Counted from the first letter of the stretch, positions 16,156 to 24,698 are shown. The stretch is DNA of 37,330 nucleotides from Gemmatimonadota bacterium (GCA_019510405.1 JAEKKK010000120.1:1-37330); one strand, 5' to 3'. Translations and numbers: made by a program. The notes: a model not told the origin generated them from the letters alone.

Positions 16156-17199
16156 CTACGTTCGTGGCTCGTAGATCTCCGCGAGCGTATCGAACGCAGC
16201 CTTCGGCTCCCACGACATGTCCGGGTAGCGCCTGTTCGGCACGGCAGCGGGATCTTCGAGCACCATCACCACACCCCCGCTCGCCAGGTCGAGATCGACG
16301 CCGGGCGCGCTCCGGTGCGGCAGGTCGTAGCGCGCGAAGGTGTACACGAACGCCGCATCGATCCCCGCGGAATCGTAGACGGCGAGCACTTCGCGCAGAT
16401 GAGTTGCCTGCTCTTCCTCGTCGCGCACGAGGTCGCCCGTCAGCCCGATCGCGTGCGCCTGATCGTCCCACACGATCCGCCTGTCGCCGACGCCGGCCTC
16501 GTCCCCTGCACCGCGATACGTGGCGCAGCCAAACTCCGTGATCGCGACGGGCTTTCCCAGCGCACGCCCGCGCTCCACGTAGGCGCGCATGCAGTCGGGA
16601 TAACTCTCGCGCGTCCCGGCGTTGCGATACCCCGCGTCGGTCGCGATGATGTCGAACAGCGACCAGTCCACCGCTTCGAACGGGAGCGACGCGTAGCTCA
16701 CCGGCCCGCCGAACCGGGCGCGCACGAGCTCCACCGCCCGCGCGAGGAATGCGCCCATGCGTGCGCGCACCTGCGGCACCGCGGCGCGCACGCGCATCGG
16801 GTCGGTGATCACCGCGAGTCGCTCCTCGAGCGTGTCGCCGGGAAAGAAGCCGGCCGTGAACAGGCTCACTTCCGAGCCCGTGCACATCACGACCGACGCG
16901 CCGCGCCGCCGGATGCGCTCCGCACGCTCGGCGCAGTCGGCGAGCAGCGCGAGTAGCTCGTCCTGCGTGAGCCCGTTGGTGAAGGGACAGAACCACACCT
17001 CGAGCCCCGCGTCGGCCGCATGCCGCGCGGCGATCTCGAGTCGGTCCGGATCGCCGCCCGTGATGCGCACGGCGGTACAGTGCAGGTCGTCGCGGATGAG
17101 CTGCATCTCGCGGCGGACGACTTCCGGGTCGAATGGCTCGCGCGTGCTCGTGCCCTTGTTGAGGAAGCCGGTGTCGAAGTTGATGCCCTTGGTCTTCAT
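16156..17199 (-). CDS. TIM-barrel, glycoside-hydrolase clan A-like protein
   Basis: A 347-residue protein with the look of a clan GH-A (beta/alpha)8 barrel: FDPEVVRREMQLIRDDLHCT near the start, GLEVWFCPF at 65-73, VVMCTGSE with E110 at the strand-4 acid/base position, and PVAITEFGC with E222 at the strand-7 nucleophile position. FVYTFARYDLPH follows at strand 8. There is no signal peptide. I recall close relatives in Actinobacteria labelled 'abortive infection protein'; nothing in the sequence supports phage defence and the barrel reading is better founded. The divergent TetR gene and the palindromes at 17207-17272 suggest it is repressed until a ligand appears. The substrate is unknown. Confidence 0.7.
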   Translation of the reverse strand: MKTKGINFDTGFLNKGTSTREPFDPEVVRREMQLIRDDLHCTAVRITGGDPDRLEIAARHAADAGLEVWFCPFTNGLTQDELLALLADCAERAERIRRRGASVVMCTGSEVSLFTAGFFPGDTLEERLAVITDPMRVRAAVPQVRARMGAFLARAVELVRARFGGPVSYASLPFEAVDWSLFDIIATDAGYRNAGTRESYPDCMRAYVERGRALGKPVAITEFGCATYRGAGDEAGVGDRRIVWDDQAHAIGLTGDLVRDEEEQATHLREVLAVYDSAGIDAAFVYTFARYDLPHRSAPGVDLDLASGGVVMVLEDPAAVPNRRYPDMSWEPKAAFDTLAEIYEPRT

Positions 17200-17206
17200 G
17201 TCTTAA

Positions 17207-17221
17207 GGTACTATGAGTACC
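17207..17221. promoter_or_regulatory. Palindrome GGTACT-ATG-AGTACC, candidate TetR operator
   Basis: A perfect dyad with 6-bp arms and a 3-bp centre lies 8 bases upstream of the 16156-17199 start codon. It would cover the 5' end of that gene's transcript or its -10 region. Its location between a TetR gene and its divergent neighbour is the usual place for an autoregulatory operator. Confidence 0.55.
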
Positions 17222-17272
17222 CTATCTCACGCAAGCTTGTCAGAGCAGCGGTGTGCGGATAGGGTACGCACA
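17217..17272. promoter_or_regulatory. Mirrored GTACCCTATC / GATAGGGTAC sites and TetR-gene promoter
   Basis: GTACCCTATC at 17217-17226 and its exact complement GATAGGGTAC at 17258-17267 face each other across 31 bases. The second site is also the centre of a TGTGCG-N9-CGCACA dyad (17252-17272). On the + strand TTGTCA (17237-17242) and TAGGGT (17260-17265) are 17 bases apart, a plausible sigma-70-type promoter whose -10 lies inside the second site. A repressor bound there would block the TetR gene. Confidence 0.5.
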
Positions 17273-17289
17273 ATCCTGTCGGCGTCGGA

Positions 17290-18003
17290 GTGAACCGACG
17301 CCGAATCCCATGGACTCCGACCCCGCTGACGCTGACCCCGATCCGGCGCACGACCACAGGCCGACGCCGAGGAGCGGCGCTCGAACAGGCGATCCTCCGC
17401 GCCACGATCGACGAGCTCCTCGAATCGGGCTACGAGGCGCTGACGATGGATCGCGTCGCGAAGCGCGCCGGCACGAACAAGAACGCCATCTACCGCCGCT
17501 GGCCGAGCCGAGCGGCGCTCGCCGTCGCCGCGTATCGCGAGCTGAACGTCGCCGACCAGCCCCTCCCCGACACCGGCACGCTGCGCGGCGATGCGCTCGA
17601 GCTGCTCCGGCGCGCGAACCGTTCGTGGACGTCGCCCGCCGGTCAGCTCCGCCGTAGCCTCTTCGCCGGTGTCGCACACGATCCCGAGCTCCTCGGCCTG
17701 ATCCAGGAGCGTGCGAACGACGCCGGCTCCGCGATGTGGCTGACGGTGGTGGCGCGCGCCGTGGCGCGGCGCGAGGTGCCTGCCGAATCGCTGCATGCGC
17801 GCGCGGCGACGGTCGCGATCGTTCTGCTGCGCAACGAGTACGTCACGCGTGGTCCAGGCACTGTCCCCGACGACGTGCTGGTCGAGATCGTCGACGACGT
17901 GTACCTGCCACTCCTGCGCGGACGCGGCGTCACGGCTCGCGACGCGAACGCGACGCCCGCGCCGCGGCCACAGAGTGCACGAAGGCCGAAGAAGGAAAGC
18001 TGA
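17290..18003 (+). CDS. TetR-family transcriptional regulator
   Basis: A 237-residue DNA-binding repressor. The helix-turn-helix spans residues 51-72 (LTMDRVAKRAGTNKNAIYRRW) after the usual first helix RGAALEQAILRATIDELLESG. The C-terminal ligand-binding half (about 95-215) is helical and of the TetR_C_33-like type. The GTG at 17290 is the only reasonable start; the first 25 residues are Pro/Thr/Arg-rich and atypical, because they are encoded by a stretch containing two TGACCCC-like strings (CGACCCCGCTGACGCTGACC) that resemble a decayed intergenic repeat. The true start may be slightly different. It most likely represses itself and the divergent barrel gene. Confidence 0.88.
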   Translation: MNRRRIPWTPTPLTLTPIRRTTTGRRRGAALEQAILRATIDELLESGYEALTMDRVAKRAGTNKNAIYRRWPSRAALAVAAYRELNVADQPLPDTGTLRGDALELLRRANRSWTSPAGQLRRSLFAGVAHDPELLGLIQERANDAGSAMWLTVVARAVARREVPAESLHARAATVAIVLLRNEYVTRGPGTVPDDVLVEIVDDVYLPLLRGRGVTARDANATPAPRPQSARRPKKES

Positions 18004-18108
18004 GAGCGCCTGCGCCTTTGGTCCAATATCAGGGAATTCCAGGAGGACCGACGATCCGCGCCCCCGCAAACAGATGTCGGATCACAGGCAAATTGTGAGG
18101 CCCCTCCC

Positions 18109-20871
18109 ATGCGTCGACTTGGCTACGCCGCCGTGGCCACCGCAGCGACCGTCCTGCTCATCTACGGCTGCAACAGCGAACTCGTCACGCCAGTCGCAAC
18201 CACCCCCACCAGCCCGCCTCTCCCACCGACCCAGCCACGAAAGGCAGTCGCCGCCGCCGCACAGATGGGCCAGTGGTCGGCCGTGCTCTCGTGGCCGATC
18301 GTCGGCGTCCACATGTCGGTACTCCCCGATGGTCGATTGCTCTCCTGGACGAGCAACGCCATGGACCACACGGACAACACCCCCAACGTGTACCTGTGGA
18401 ACCCGGCGAACCCGTCCGCATTCGTCCAGATCCCGGAAGCCTCCACCGACATCTTCTGCTCCTCGCACACCTTCCTCAGTGATGGGCGACTGTTCGTGGG
18501 AGGCGGGCACTGGGCCGACAACACCGGTTCGAAGGACAGCAACATCTTCGACTACGTGTCGTCGAGCTGGTCGCAGCTGCCGCAGATGCGTGCCGGCCGC
18601 TGGTACCCCTCGACCGTCATGCTCGGCGACGGTGAGGTCGTCATCGCCTCGGGCAGCGACGAGAATTCGCAACCGAACACGCTGCCGGAGATCTGGGACG
18701 GTGCGAAGTTCCGCGTCCTGAATGGCGCGCCGCTGGCCATGCCCATCTATCCGTGGCTCCATCTGGCGCCGGATGGGCGCGTCTACAACGCAGGCCCTGA
18801 CCCGCAGACGCGCTACCTGAATCCGTCCGGCGCCGGGGAATGGGTCAACGCGGGCCAGCACGTCAACAGCACCTTCCGGGACTACGGTACGAGCGTGGTG
18901 TACGCGCCGGGAAAGATCATCGCCATCGGCGGTGGAGATCCTCCCGTGAACACGGCGGAGCTGGTCGACCTGAACGCCGGCACGACGTGGACGTCCACGG
19001 CGTCGATGCAGTACGCGCGCCGGCAGCTGAACGCGCTGGTGCTCGCCGACGGCAGGGTGCTGGCCGTCGGCGGCACGAATGGATCCGGCTTCAACAACGA
19101 GGCGGCGAGCATCCTCACGCCGGAGCTGTGGAATCCCGCCACGGGAAGCTGGACCGCGATGGCGGACATGACGGTCCCACGCGCCTACCACTCGACAGCG
19201 GTCCTCATGCCCGATGCGCGCGTCCTCTCCGCCGGCGGCGGACGGTGCGGCACCTGTCAGGTCAATCACCTCGACGCGCAGATCTTCTCCCCGCCCTACC
19301 TGTTCAACGCCGACGGCTCGGTGGCGACGCGGCCGACGATCACCTCCGCACCCGCCACGCTCACCCGCGGTCAGGTCTTCACTGTCTCGACTCCCGACGC
19401 GGCGCGCATCACACGCGCGACGCTCGCGCGCCTGCCATCGACGTCGCACGCGTTCAACATGAACCAGGCGTTCGTCAGTCTTCCCGCGACGCAGGTCTCC
19501 GGCGGTGTGCAGCTCACCGCGCCGCCGAATCCCAACCTCGTGCCGGCCGGTCACTACATGCTCTTCCTCCTCGACGGGAACGGCATCCCATCGGTGGCGA
19601 AGATCGTCCAGCTACTCGGCACCGCGGCGCTTCCCGCGCCGCCGGGAGGCCCCGCAGCGCCGGGCTACCTGTCCGCGAGCCTGACATCGAGCACGCAGAT
19701 CAGCCTCAAGTGGTACGACAAGTCCGCGAGCGAGTCGTCGTTCCGGATCGAGCGCTGCCAGGGCAACGGATGCACGAGCTTCACGGAAATCGATTTCGTT
19801 GCCGCGAACGTCACCGGTTATGTGAACACGGGACTGACATCGGGCGCCCTCTACAGCTATCGGGTGCGAGCGATGAACGCCGCCGGCGCGTCTGGCTACA
19901 CCAACGTCGCGACGGCGGCGGTCCCGCCCGTCGCCACGTCGATGCTCACCAACCGGAACGCGGCGCGCTGCATGGGAGTCCCCGGCGGCACCACCGTCAA
20001 CCTCACCCAGCTCGGCCTCCTCGACTGCCAGGGAGGAGTCAACCAGCAGTGGGCAACGCTTCCCGTCGGCGCGAGCGGCGAGCTCCGCGTCTACGGCAAC
20101 AAGTGCATGGATGGCAACGGCTCGGAGAATGGCGGCGCGAACGGCGACAGGATCCAGATCTACGACTGCCACGGCGGAACGAACCAGCAGTGGACGCGCA
20201 CCGCGGCAGGGGAGATCCGGAACTTCACGGGTCTGATGTGCGTCGACGTCGCGAACAAGGCGACGGCCAACTCGTCGCCGCTCGTCCTCTGGACGTGCGA
20301 CGGCACCAACAGCCAGAAGTGGGACACTCCGAGCAGCCCGCCACCGACGAACCAGCCGCCGACGGCGAACTTCGGCTCGAGCTGCAACGCGCTCGCCTGC
20401 TCGTTCGCCAACACGAGCACCGATGCCGACGGGACGATCGCCTCGTCGAGCTGGGCGTTCGGCGACGGCTCGACCTCGACGACAACGAGCCCGTCGCACA
20501 CGTACGCCGCGAGCGGCAGCTACTCCGTGTCGCTCACCGTCACCGACGACAAGGGTGCGACCGGCTCGAGGACGCAGAGCGTGACCGTGACGGCCTCGCC
20601 ACCGCCGCCTTCGCCGATCTCTCTGACGGCCCGAGGGTCGAAGGTGAAGGGCGTCCAGCAGGCGGACCTGAGCTGGAGCGGCGCGACCACGTCCACCGTC
20701 GACGTGTACAGAAACGGCGCGGTGATCGCCACGGCGCCCAACAACACGACGACGAAGAGCGGCACGTACCGCGACACCCTCAATCGCAAGGGGAGCGCGA
20801 CGTACCAGTACAAGGTGTGCGAGGCGAACAGCACGACGGTGTGCTCGGCGATCGCCACCGTCGTGTTCTGA
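18109..20871 (+). CDS. Lipoprotein copper-radical oxidase (galactose oxidase-like) with Fn3, ricin-B and PKD modules
   Basis: A 920-residue surface lipoprotein. The signal ends in LIYGC with Cys21. Kelch-type repeats (about 55-395; DGR-L-VGGG strings) form a seven-bladed propeller, followed by a DUF1929-type Ig domain (about 405-502), Fn3 (about 515-605), a ricin-B lectin domain (about 612-740, with QQW, QQW and QKW), PKD (about 750-828) and a final Ig-like domain. By alignment from memory with galactose oxidase, the Cys-Tyr cofactor is C117 (IFCSSH) with Y166 (RWYPST), and the copper ligands are Y360-H361 (RAYHST) and H447 (TSHAFN); all are present. The position of galactose oxidase Trp290 appears to be Asp184. 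It probably oxidises a primary alcohol or aldehyde, giving H2O2, while bound to a glycan. Confidence 0.88.
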   Translation: MRRLGYAAVATAATVLLIYGCNSELVTPVATTPTSPPLPPTQPRKAVAAAAQMGQWSAVLSWPIVGVHMSVLPDGRLLSWTSNAMDHTDNTPNVYLWNPANPSAFVQIPEASTDIFCSSHTFLSDGRLFVGGGHWADNTGSKDSNIFDYVSSSWSQLPQMRAGRWYPSTVMLGDGEVVIASGSDENSQPNTLPEIWDGAKFRVLNGAPLAMPIYPWLHLAPDGRVYNAGPDPQTRYLNPSGAGEWVNAGQHVNSTFRDYGTSVVYAPGKIIAIGGGDPPVNTAELVDLNAGTTWTSTASMQYARRQLNALVLADGRVLAVGGTNGSGFNNEAASILTPELWNPATGSWTAMADMTVPRAYHSTAVLMPDARVLSAGGGRCGTCQVNHLDAQIFSPPYLFNADGSVATRPTITSAPATLTRGQVFTVSTPDAARITRATLARLPSTSHAFNMNQAFVSLPATQVSGGVQLTAPPNPNLVPAGHYMLFLLDGNGIPSVAKIVQLLGTAALPAPPGGPAAPGYLSASLTSSTQISLKWYDKSASESSFRIERCQGNGCTSFTEIDFVAANVTGYVNTGLTSGALYSYRVRAMNAAGASGYTNVATAAVPPVATSMLTNRNAARCMGVPGGTTVNLTQLGLLDCQGGVNQQWATLPVGASGELRVYGNKCMDGNGSENGGANGDRIQIYDCHGGTNQQWTRTAAGEIRNFTGLMCVDVANKATANSSPLVLWTCDGTNSQKWDTPSSPPPTNQPPTANFGSSCNALACSFANTSTDADGTIASSSWAFGDGSTSTTTSPSHTYAASGSYSVSLTVTDDKGATGSRTQSVTVTASPPPPSPISLTARGSKVKGVQQADLSWSGATTSTVDVYRNGAVIATAPNNTTTKSGTYRDTLNRKGSATYQYKVCEANSTTVCSAIATVVF

Positions 20872-20891
20872 TCGCGTCGGGAGTGTGAGGG

Positions 20892-20914
20892 CGCCGCCCG
20901 TCGACCGGGCGGCG
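20892..20914. terminator. GC-rich hairpin after the oxidase gene
   Basis: CGCCGCCC (20892-20899) and GGGCGGCG (20907-20914) are exact complements with a 7-base loop, 20 bases after the oxidase stop. This is a reasonable intrinsic-terminator stem but lacks a T-tract. Confidence 0.4.
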
Positions 20915-20929
20915 GCGGCGCTCTACACT
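20901..20929 (+). promoter_or_regulatory. Possible promoter for a leaderless exporter transcript
   Basis: TCGACC (20901-20906) and TACACT (20924-20929) match four of six bases each of the -35 and -10 consensus with a 17-base spacer. Transcription would begin about 20936, two bases from the TTG start at 20938, so the mRNA could be leaderless. It overlaps the preceding hairpin, which weakens the call. Confidence 0.3.
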
Positions 20930-20937
20930 TCGGCACC

Positions 20938-21855
20938 TTGGGATACGCGTACATCATCGCTGCCGCCCTGCTCTGGGCGACGATCGGCCCCGCCGCGCGC
21001 TTCGCGCTCCGCGACGGGATCGCGCCGCTCGAGATCAGCTTCTGGCGGGCCGCCATCGGCGGACTGCTCTTCGCGCTGCACGCCGCCTCGCATCGCCGGC
21101 TGCGCGTCGCGCGACGAGACCTGCCCGCCGTGGGCGGCTTCGCCCTCCTCGGCGTCACCATCTTCTACTGGGCGTATTTCAGGGCCGTGGAGCTCGGAGG
21201 CGCGGCGCTCGCCGCCATCCTGCTCTACACCGCGCCAGCCTGGGTCGCCCTCGCCGCGGCGCTCTGGCTCGGCGAGCGGCTCACGGCGCGCAAGGCCTCC
21301 GCCGTCGCGCTGACCCTCGCGGGGATCGCGCTGGTGGCGATCGGGAGTGGATCGGGCGTGAGCGGCGGCACCGCGGCATCGCGCCTGCCGGCGCTTGCCT
21401 GGGGGCTGCTCTCGGGAGTCGCCTACGCGGCCTACTACCTGTTCGGCAAGCGTTACTTCGCGCGCTACGACGCATCGACGCTGTTCGCCTACGCACTGCC
21501 GGTCGGCGCGCTGCTCCTCCTTCCCGGCGTGTCCTTCGCGCCGAAATCGACCACGGCGTGGCTCGTGTTGGTCTTCCTCGCCGTCGTGCCGACCTATCTC
21601 GCCTACTCGCTCTACAGCGTCGGCCTCGCGCGCGTGGAGGCGACGCGCGCCGCGACCGTGGCGACGCTCGAACCGGTCGCCGCTGCGGCGCTCGCGTACG
21701 TGGTCTGGGGGGAAGCGCTTCACGCGCTCGGCTACGTCGGCGCGGCGCTCGTGCTGGCGGGCGTGCTGCTGGTCGCGACCGAGCGCCCGGCGAGCGACGG
21801 CGTGGAGCCGCCGCACGAGGGTCCCGCGCCGGTGGGGTCAGAGTCGAGCTTCTGA
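20938..21855 (+). CDS. EamA/DMT-family transporter
   Basis: A 305-residue inner-membrane exporter of the drug/metabolite transporter superfamily with ten predicted transmembrane helices in two EamA repeats (about 1-135 and 150-285). Typical strings are ALLWATIGPAARFAL at the start, EISFWRAAIGGLLF, ILLYTAPAWVALAAALWLGE ending repeat 1 and ATVATLEPVAAAALAYVVWGE ending repeat 2. It may export amino acids or other metabolites; the substrate cannot be inferred. The only suitable start is the TTG at 20938, with no Shine-Dalgarno. The last residues (VGSESSF) are encoded by the left half of the GGGGTCAGA palindrome, so the tail is repeat-derived. Confidence 0.92.
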   Translation: MGYAYIIAAALLWATIGPAARFALRDGIAPLEISFWRAAIGGLLFALHAASHRRLRVARRDLPAVGGFALLGVTIFYWAYFRAVELGGAALAAILLYTAPAWVALAAALWLGERLTARKASAVALTLAGIALVAIGSGSGVSGGTAASRLPALAWGLLSGVAYAAYYLFGKRYFARYDASTLFAYALPVGALLLLPGVSFAPKSTTAWLVLVFLAVVPTYLAYSLYSVGLARVEATRAATVATLEPVAAAALAYVVWGEALHALGYVGAALVLAGVLLVATERPASDGVEPPHEGPAPVGSESSF

Positions 21856-21859
21856 CCCC
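21834..21859. terminator. GGGGTCAGA / TCTGACCCC inverted repeat overlapping a gene end
   Basis: Left arm 21834-21842 and right arm 21851-21859 are exact complements with an 8-base loop. The exporter's TGA (21853-21855) is inside the right arm. It lies at a convergent junction, 84 bases from the leftward stop at 21943, and shares its module with 8917, 14721 and 29972. Confidence 0.75.
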
Positions 21860-21942
21860 GCTCGGTGCCGGCTCCGCCGGTCGCGGCCGATCGGGGTTAC
21901 TCGCGTGGCGGCGCCGGGCTGAAGCCCCAACGCCCCGGAGCG

Positions 21943-23433
21943 TCAGCGACGGCGGCGGACTGCAGGAAACGGGAGTGGCGTTCCGCAGCCCCAGTCCCGA
22001 TGGCTCATCGCGGCGAGGTCGAGATCGCGGGTGATGGTGCCCACGGTGCGGACGCTCACGGGCAGGAACCACTCGACGCGCTCGTCGGCGACGACACCGG
22101 CGAACAGGATGTAATTCCCGGCCGGCACATCGGAGATGGAGAATTGCCCGTCGGGCCCGGCCGCTGCCCGGCGCGTCGCGTACGACGCGATCAACTCGAG
22201 CCACGGGCCGCGCCCCGTGCCGACGTCTTTGTTGATGATCCGCTCCGCCTCGGCTTCCACCACGGCGTATTCCTCCTTGGTTTTCGCCGCCTTCAACCGC
22301 GCCTCGAGCGGCGCCGTGATCTTCTCCAGCGCCGAGTCCTGTACCGCGCACAGCGAATCGAACGCATCGCGCAGCGGGACGGGAGCTGGAAGCAGTGAGA
22401 CGACCGCGCCGTTCGATGCACGATGCGCCGCGAGGGGCAGCACCAGGCGTCCCGAGATGGTGGCGCGAACCGACGCCGCCGCGACGACGGGCTCCGGCAT
22501 CGTCTCACATTCCGGGTATTCCCGGTGCAGGTCGAACTCACACACGACCGGGACGAACCGCCCGCGCACGCGCAGCAGGAATGCATGCGGACTCGCCTCG
22601 ATGTGCTCGATCGTGAGCGCGTGTCCCCATCGGGACAGGAGGAACCGCCGCCCACGTGCGACGTCGTGCGTGCTATCGGCGGACCCGTCGCCGTTCTCGG
22701 CGCCCATGCTCGTGATGGCGAAGCCCATCAACGCGCGATCGAGGACGCGCTCCTGCATCGCGGGGCTCACCGGCGGCTCCGGCCGGCGGGTATCCGGCCG
22801 CGCGGCGAACGCTCCCCGCACCACGAGTGTCACGATCGGTGGAACCATCGGTCGCTCGGGCAGCTCGGCGGAGCGGACCGCAACCACACGCAGCGTGCCG
22901 CGAAGCTCGCCCGTCGGACTTCCGCCCGACTCGATGCGGAGCTCGCCCACCAACGGGAGGTACTGCCCTCGGTGGCCGCCATCCGGCGCCACGACGTCGA
23001 CCAGCACCTGATGCCGGTTCCGCTGCGATTCTCCCGTACCGAGGCTCGTGATCTCGTAGTCGCCGGGAGCCGGCGGCAGGGTGTCGAGGAAACGAAGGAC
23101 GAGCGTGGCGGGCGAGGGCGCGGGCAGCTCGATCCGCAGCGTGCGCTTGTCGCGCAGGTCGATCGAATCGCGCTGAAGACTCCAGCTGGCGGCACCGCGC
23201 AGCGACGAGCGAACGTGACTCGCCGTGCCGGGCTCCTTGGAGGCGTCCAGGCTGTCGCGTCCCACGAACTGTCCGACGGTCACTGGCGTGACGCCTTGCG
23301 CCCCCACGGCGGGGGCGAGCCTCATGACGAGCGCCAGTGCTCCGACGAGGGCACAAACTCCACGCGCGGCACCAGTGGCGCCGCGCGTGGAAGGCCGAGC
23401 TCGAGGTCTCGCGTCCTGCGGGCGATGCATCAC
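21943..23433 (-). CDS. Secreted protein with C-terminal carboxypeptidase-regulatory-like domain
   Basis: A 496-residue protein with a long, Arg-rich N-region and a hydrophobic signal (ALVGALALVMRLAPAVGAQG, about 28-47). The mature part is beta-rich and not recognised (residues about 50-330). A helical segment about 375-410 (LEKITAPLEARLKAAKTKEE) precedes a transthyretin/CarboxypepD-regulatory-like fold with DGQFSISDVPAGNYILFAGV (about 440-460). Such folds often bind or decorate surface structures. Its GTG start overlaps the pilC stop (GTGA), so it is translationally coupled to the pilus genes; whether it takes part in pilus function is inference. Confidence 0.75.
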   Translation of the reverse strand: MMHRPQDARPRARPSTRGATGAARGVCALVGALALVMRLAPAVGAQGVTPVTVGQFVGRDSLDASKEPGTASHVRSSLRGAASWSLQRDSIDLRDKRTLRIELPAPSPATLVLRFLDTLPPAPGDYEITSLGTGESQRNRHQVLVDVVAPDGGHRGQYLPLVGELRIESGGSPTGELRGTLRVVAVRSAELPERPMVPPIVTLVVRGAFAARPDTRRPEPPVSPAMQERVLDRALMGFAITSMGAENGDGSADSTHDVARGRRFLLSRWGHALTIEHIEASPHAFLLRVRGRFVPVVCEFDLHREYPECETMPEPVVAAASVRATISGRLVLPLAAHRASNGAVVSLLPAPVPLRDAFDSLCAVQDSALEKITAPLEARLKAAKTKEEYAVVEAEAERIINKDVGTGRGPWLELIASYATRRAAAGPDGQFSISDVPAGNYILFAGVVADERVEWFLPVSVRTVGTITRDLDLAAMSHRDWGCGTPLPFPAVRRRR

Positions 23434-24632
23434 TGCACCGCGTTCATCATGTCGAAGATCGGGAGATACATGGCCACGACCATGCCGCCGACCACCACGC
23501 CGAGGAACACGATCATCACCGGCTCCATGAGCGAGAGCAATCCGCTCACCGCGGCATCCACTTCCTCGTCGTAGAAATCGGCGATCTTCGACAGCATCTC
23601 GTCCAGACCACCGGTCTGTTCACCGACGGCGATCATCGAGATCACCATCGGCGGGAACACCTGCGACTTCTGGAGCGGCGCGGAGATGGTCTCACCGCCC
23701 GCGATCGAGGCGCGCGATTCCATGATCGCGTCCTGGATGACCCGGTTGCCTGCCGTCTTCGCCGTGATCTCCAGACCGTCGAGGATCGACACGCCCGAAC
23801 CGATCAGCGTGCCGAGGGTCCGCGTGAAGCGCGACACGGCCGACTTGCGGAGCACGTCGCCGAGGACGGGCATCTTCAGCAGCAGCTTGTCGATCGCGAG
23901 CTTCCCGTCCGGCGTGGCGTAGTACTTCTTGAGCGACCAGCCGGCGAACATGAACGCGCCGATCACGGCCCACCAGAAGCTCTGGAGGAATCGCGACATC
24001 GAGATCACGACGCGGGTCGGCAGCGGCAGCGGCATGCCCACGCTCTCGAACATCTTCTCGAACACCGGGATGACGAACAGGAGCAGCACGACGATGGCGA
24101 TCGCCGCGACGCTCATGATGACGCCGGGGTAGATCATCGCGCCCTTCACCTTGCGGACGAGGGCGTCGTTCTTTTCCAGGAAGGTCGCGAGGCGCATCAG
24201 GATGGTATCGAGGATACCACCCGCCTCGCCGGCGGCGACCATGTTGACGTAGAGGTCCGTAAACGCCTTCGGATGCTTGCGCAGCGCGTCGGCGACGGTG
24301 TGCCCCGACTCGACGTCGAACACGACGGCCCGCGTGACGTCCTTCAGCGCCCTGTTCTCGCTCTGCTTCGCGAGGATGTCGAGCGCCTGGACGAGCGGAA
24401 GACCAGCGTTGATCATCGTCGAGAATTGGCGGGTGAAGATCACGACGTCGCGCATCGAGATCTTGCCACCCGTCTTCCTCTTGTTCGCCGCCTGTGCCGC
24501 CTCGTCGATCTTGACGACGTTCAGCCGCTGGCGCCGGAGCTGCGCGACGACTTCGTCGCGACTCGGCGCGTCGATCGTCGCGGTGCGAAGGTCGCCGTTG
24601 AGGGCACGCGCTGTATAGGTAAATGCTGGCAT
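23430..24632 (-). CDS. pilC: Type IV pilus inner-membrane platform protein PilC
   Basis: A 400-residue polytopic protein that anchors the PilB/PilT motors and supports pilin polymerisation. It has two T2SSF domains (about 75-200 and 275-395), with DVVIFTRQFSTMINAGLPLV at the first and FTRTLGTLIGSGVSILDGLE at the second, a pair of transmembrane segments around 180-240 and a final one MIVFLGVVVGGMVVAMYLPI. I choose the ATG at 24632, giving MPAFTYTAR as is usual for PilC, with AAGGAG seven bases upstream; the open frame extends 17 codons further without support. It follows pilT with a 66-base gap. Confidence 0.95.
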   Translation of the reverse strand: MPAFTYTARALNGDLRTATIDAPSRDEVVAQLRRQRLNVVKIDEAAQAANKRKTGGKISMRDVVIFTRQFSTMINAGLPLVQALDILAKQSENRALKDVTRAVVFDVESGHTVADALRKHPKAFTDLYVNMVAAGEAGGILDTILMRLATFLEKNDALVRKVKGAMIYPGVIMSVAAIAIVVLLLFVIPVFEKMFESVGMPLPLPTRVVISMSRFLQSFWWAVIGAFMFAGWSLKKYYATPDGKLAIDKLLLKMPVLGDVLRKSAVSRFTRTLGTLIGSGVSILDGLEITAKTAGNRVIQDAIMESRASIAGGETISAPLQKSQVFPPMVISMIAVGEQTGGLDEMLSKIADFYDEEVDAAVSGLLSLMEPVMIVFLGVVVGGMVVAMYLPIFDMMNAVQ

Positions 24633-24698
24633 CCGTGAGCTCCTTCTCGTGCTGGCCGCCGAGGATCCGGTGGCGCAGTGCAACGTGATGGTTCGGTC

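Noticed and set aside
16156-17199. Phage-defence (abortive infection) gene
   Set aside because: The sequence fits a glycosidase-type barrel, no toxin or sensor motif is present, and no other defence gene is nearby.
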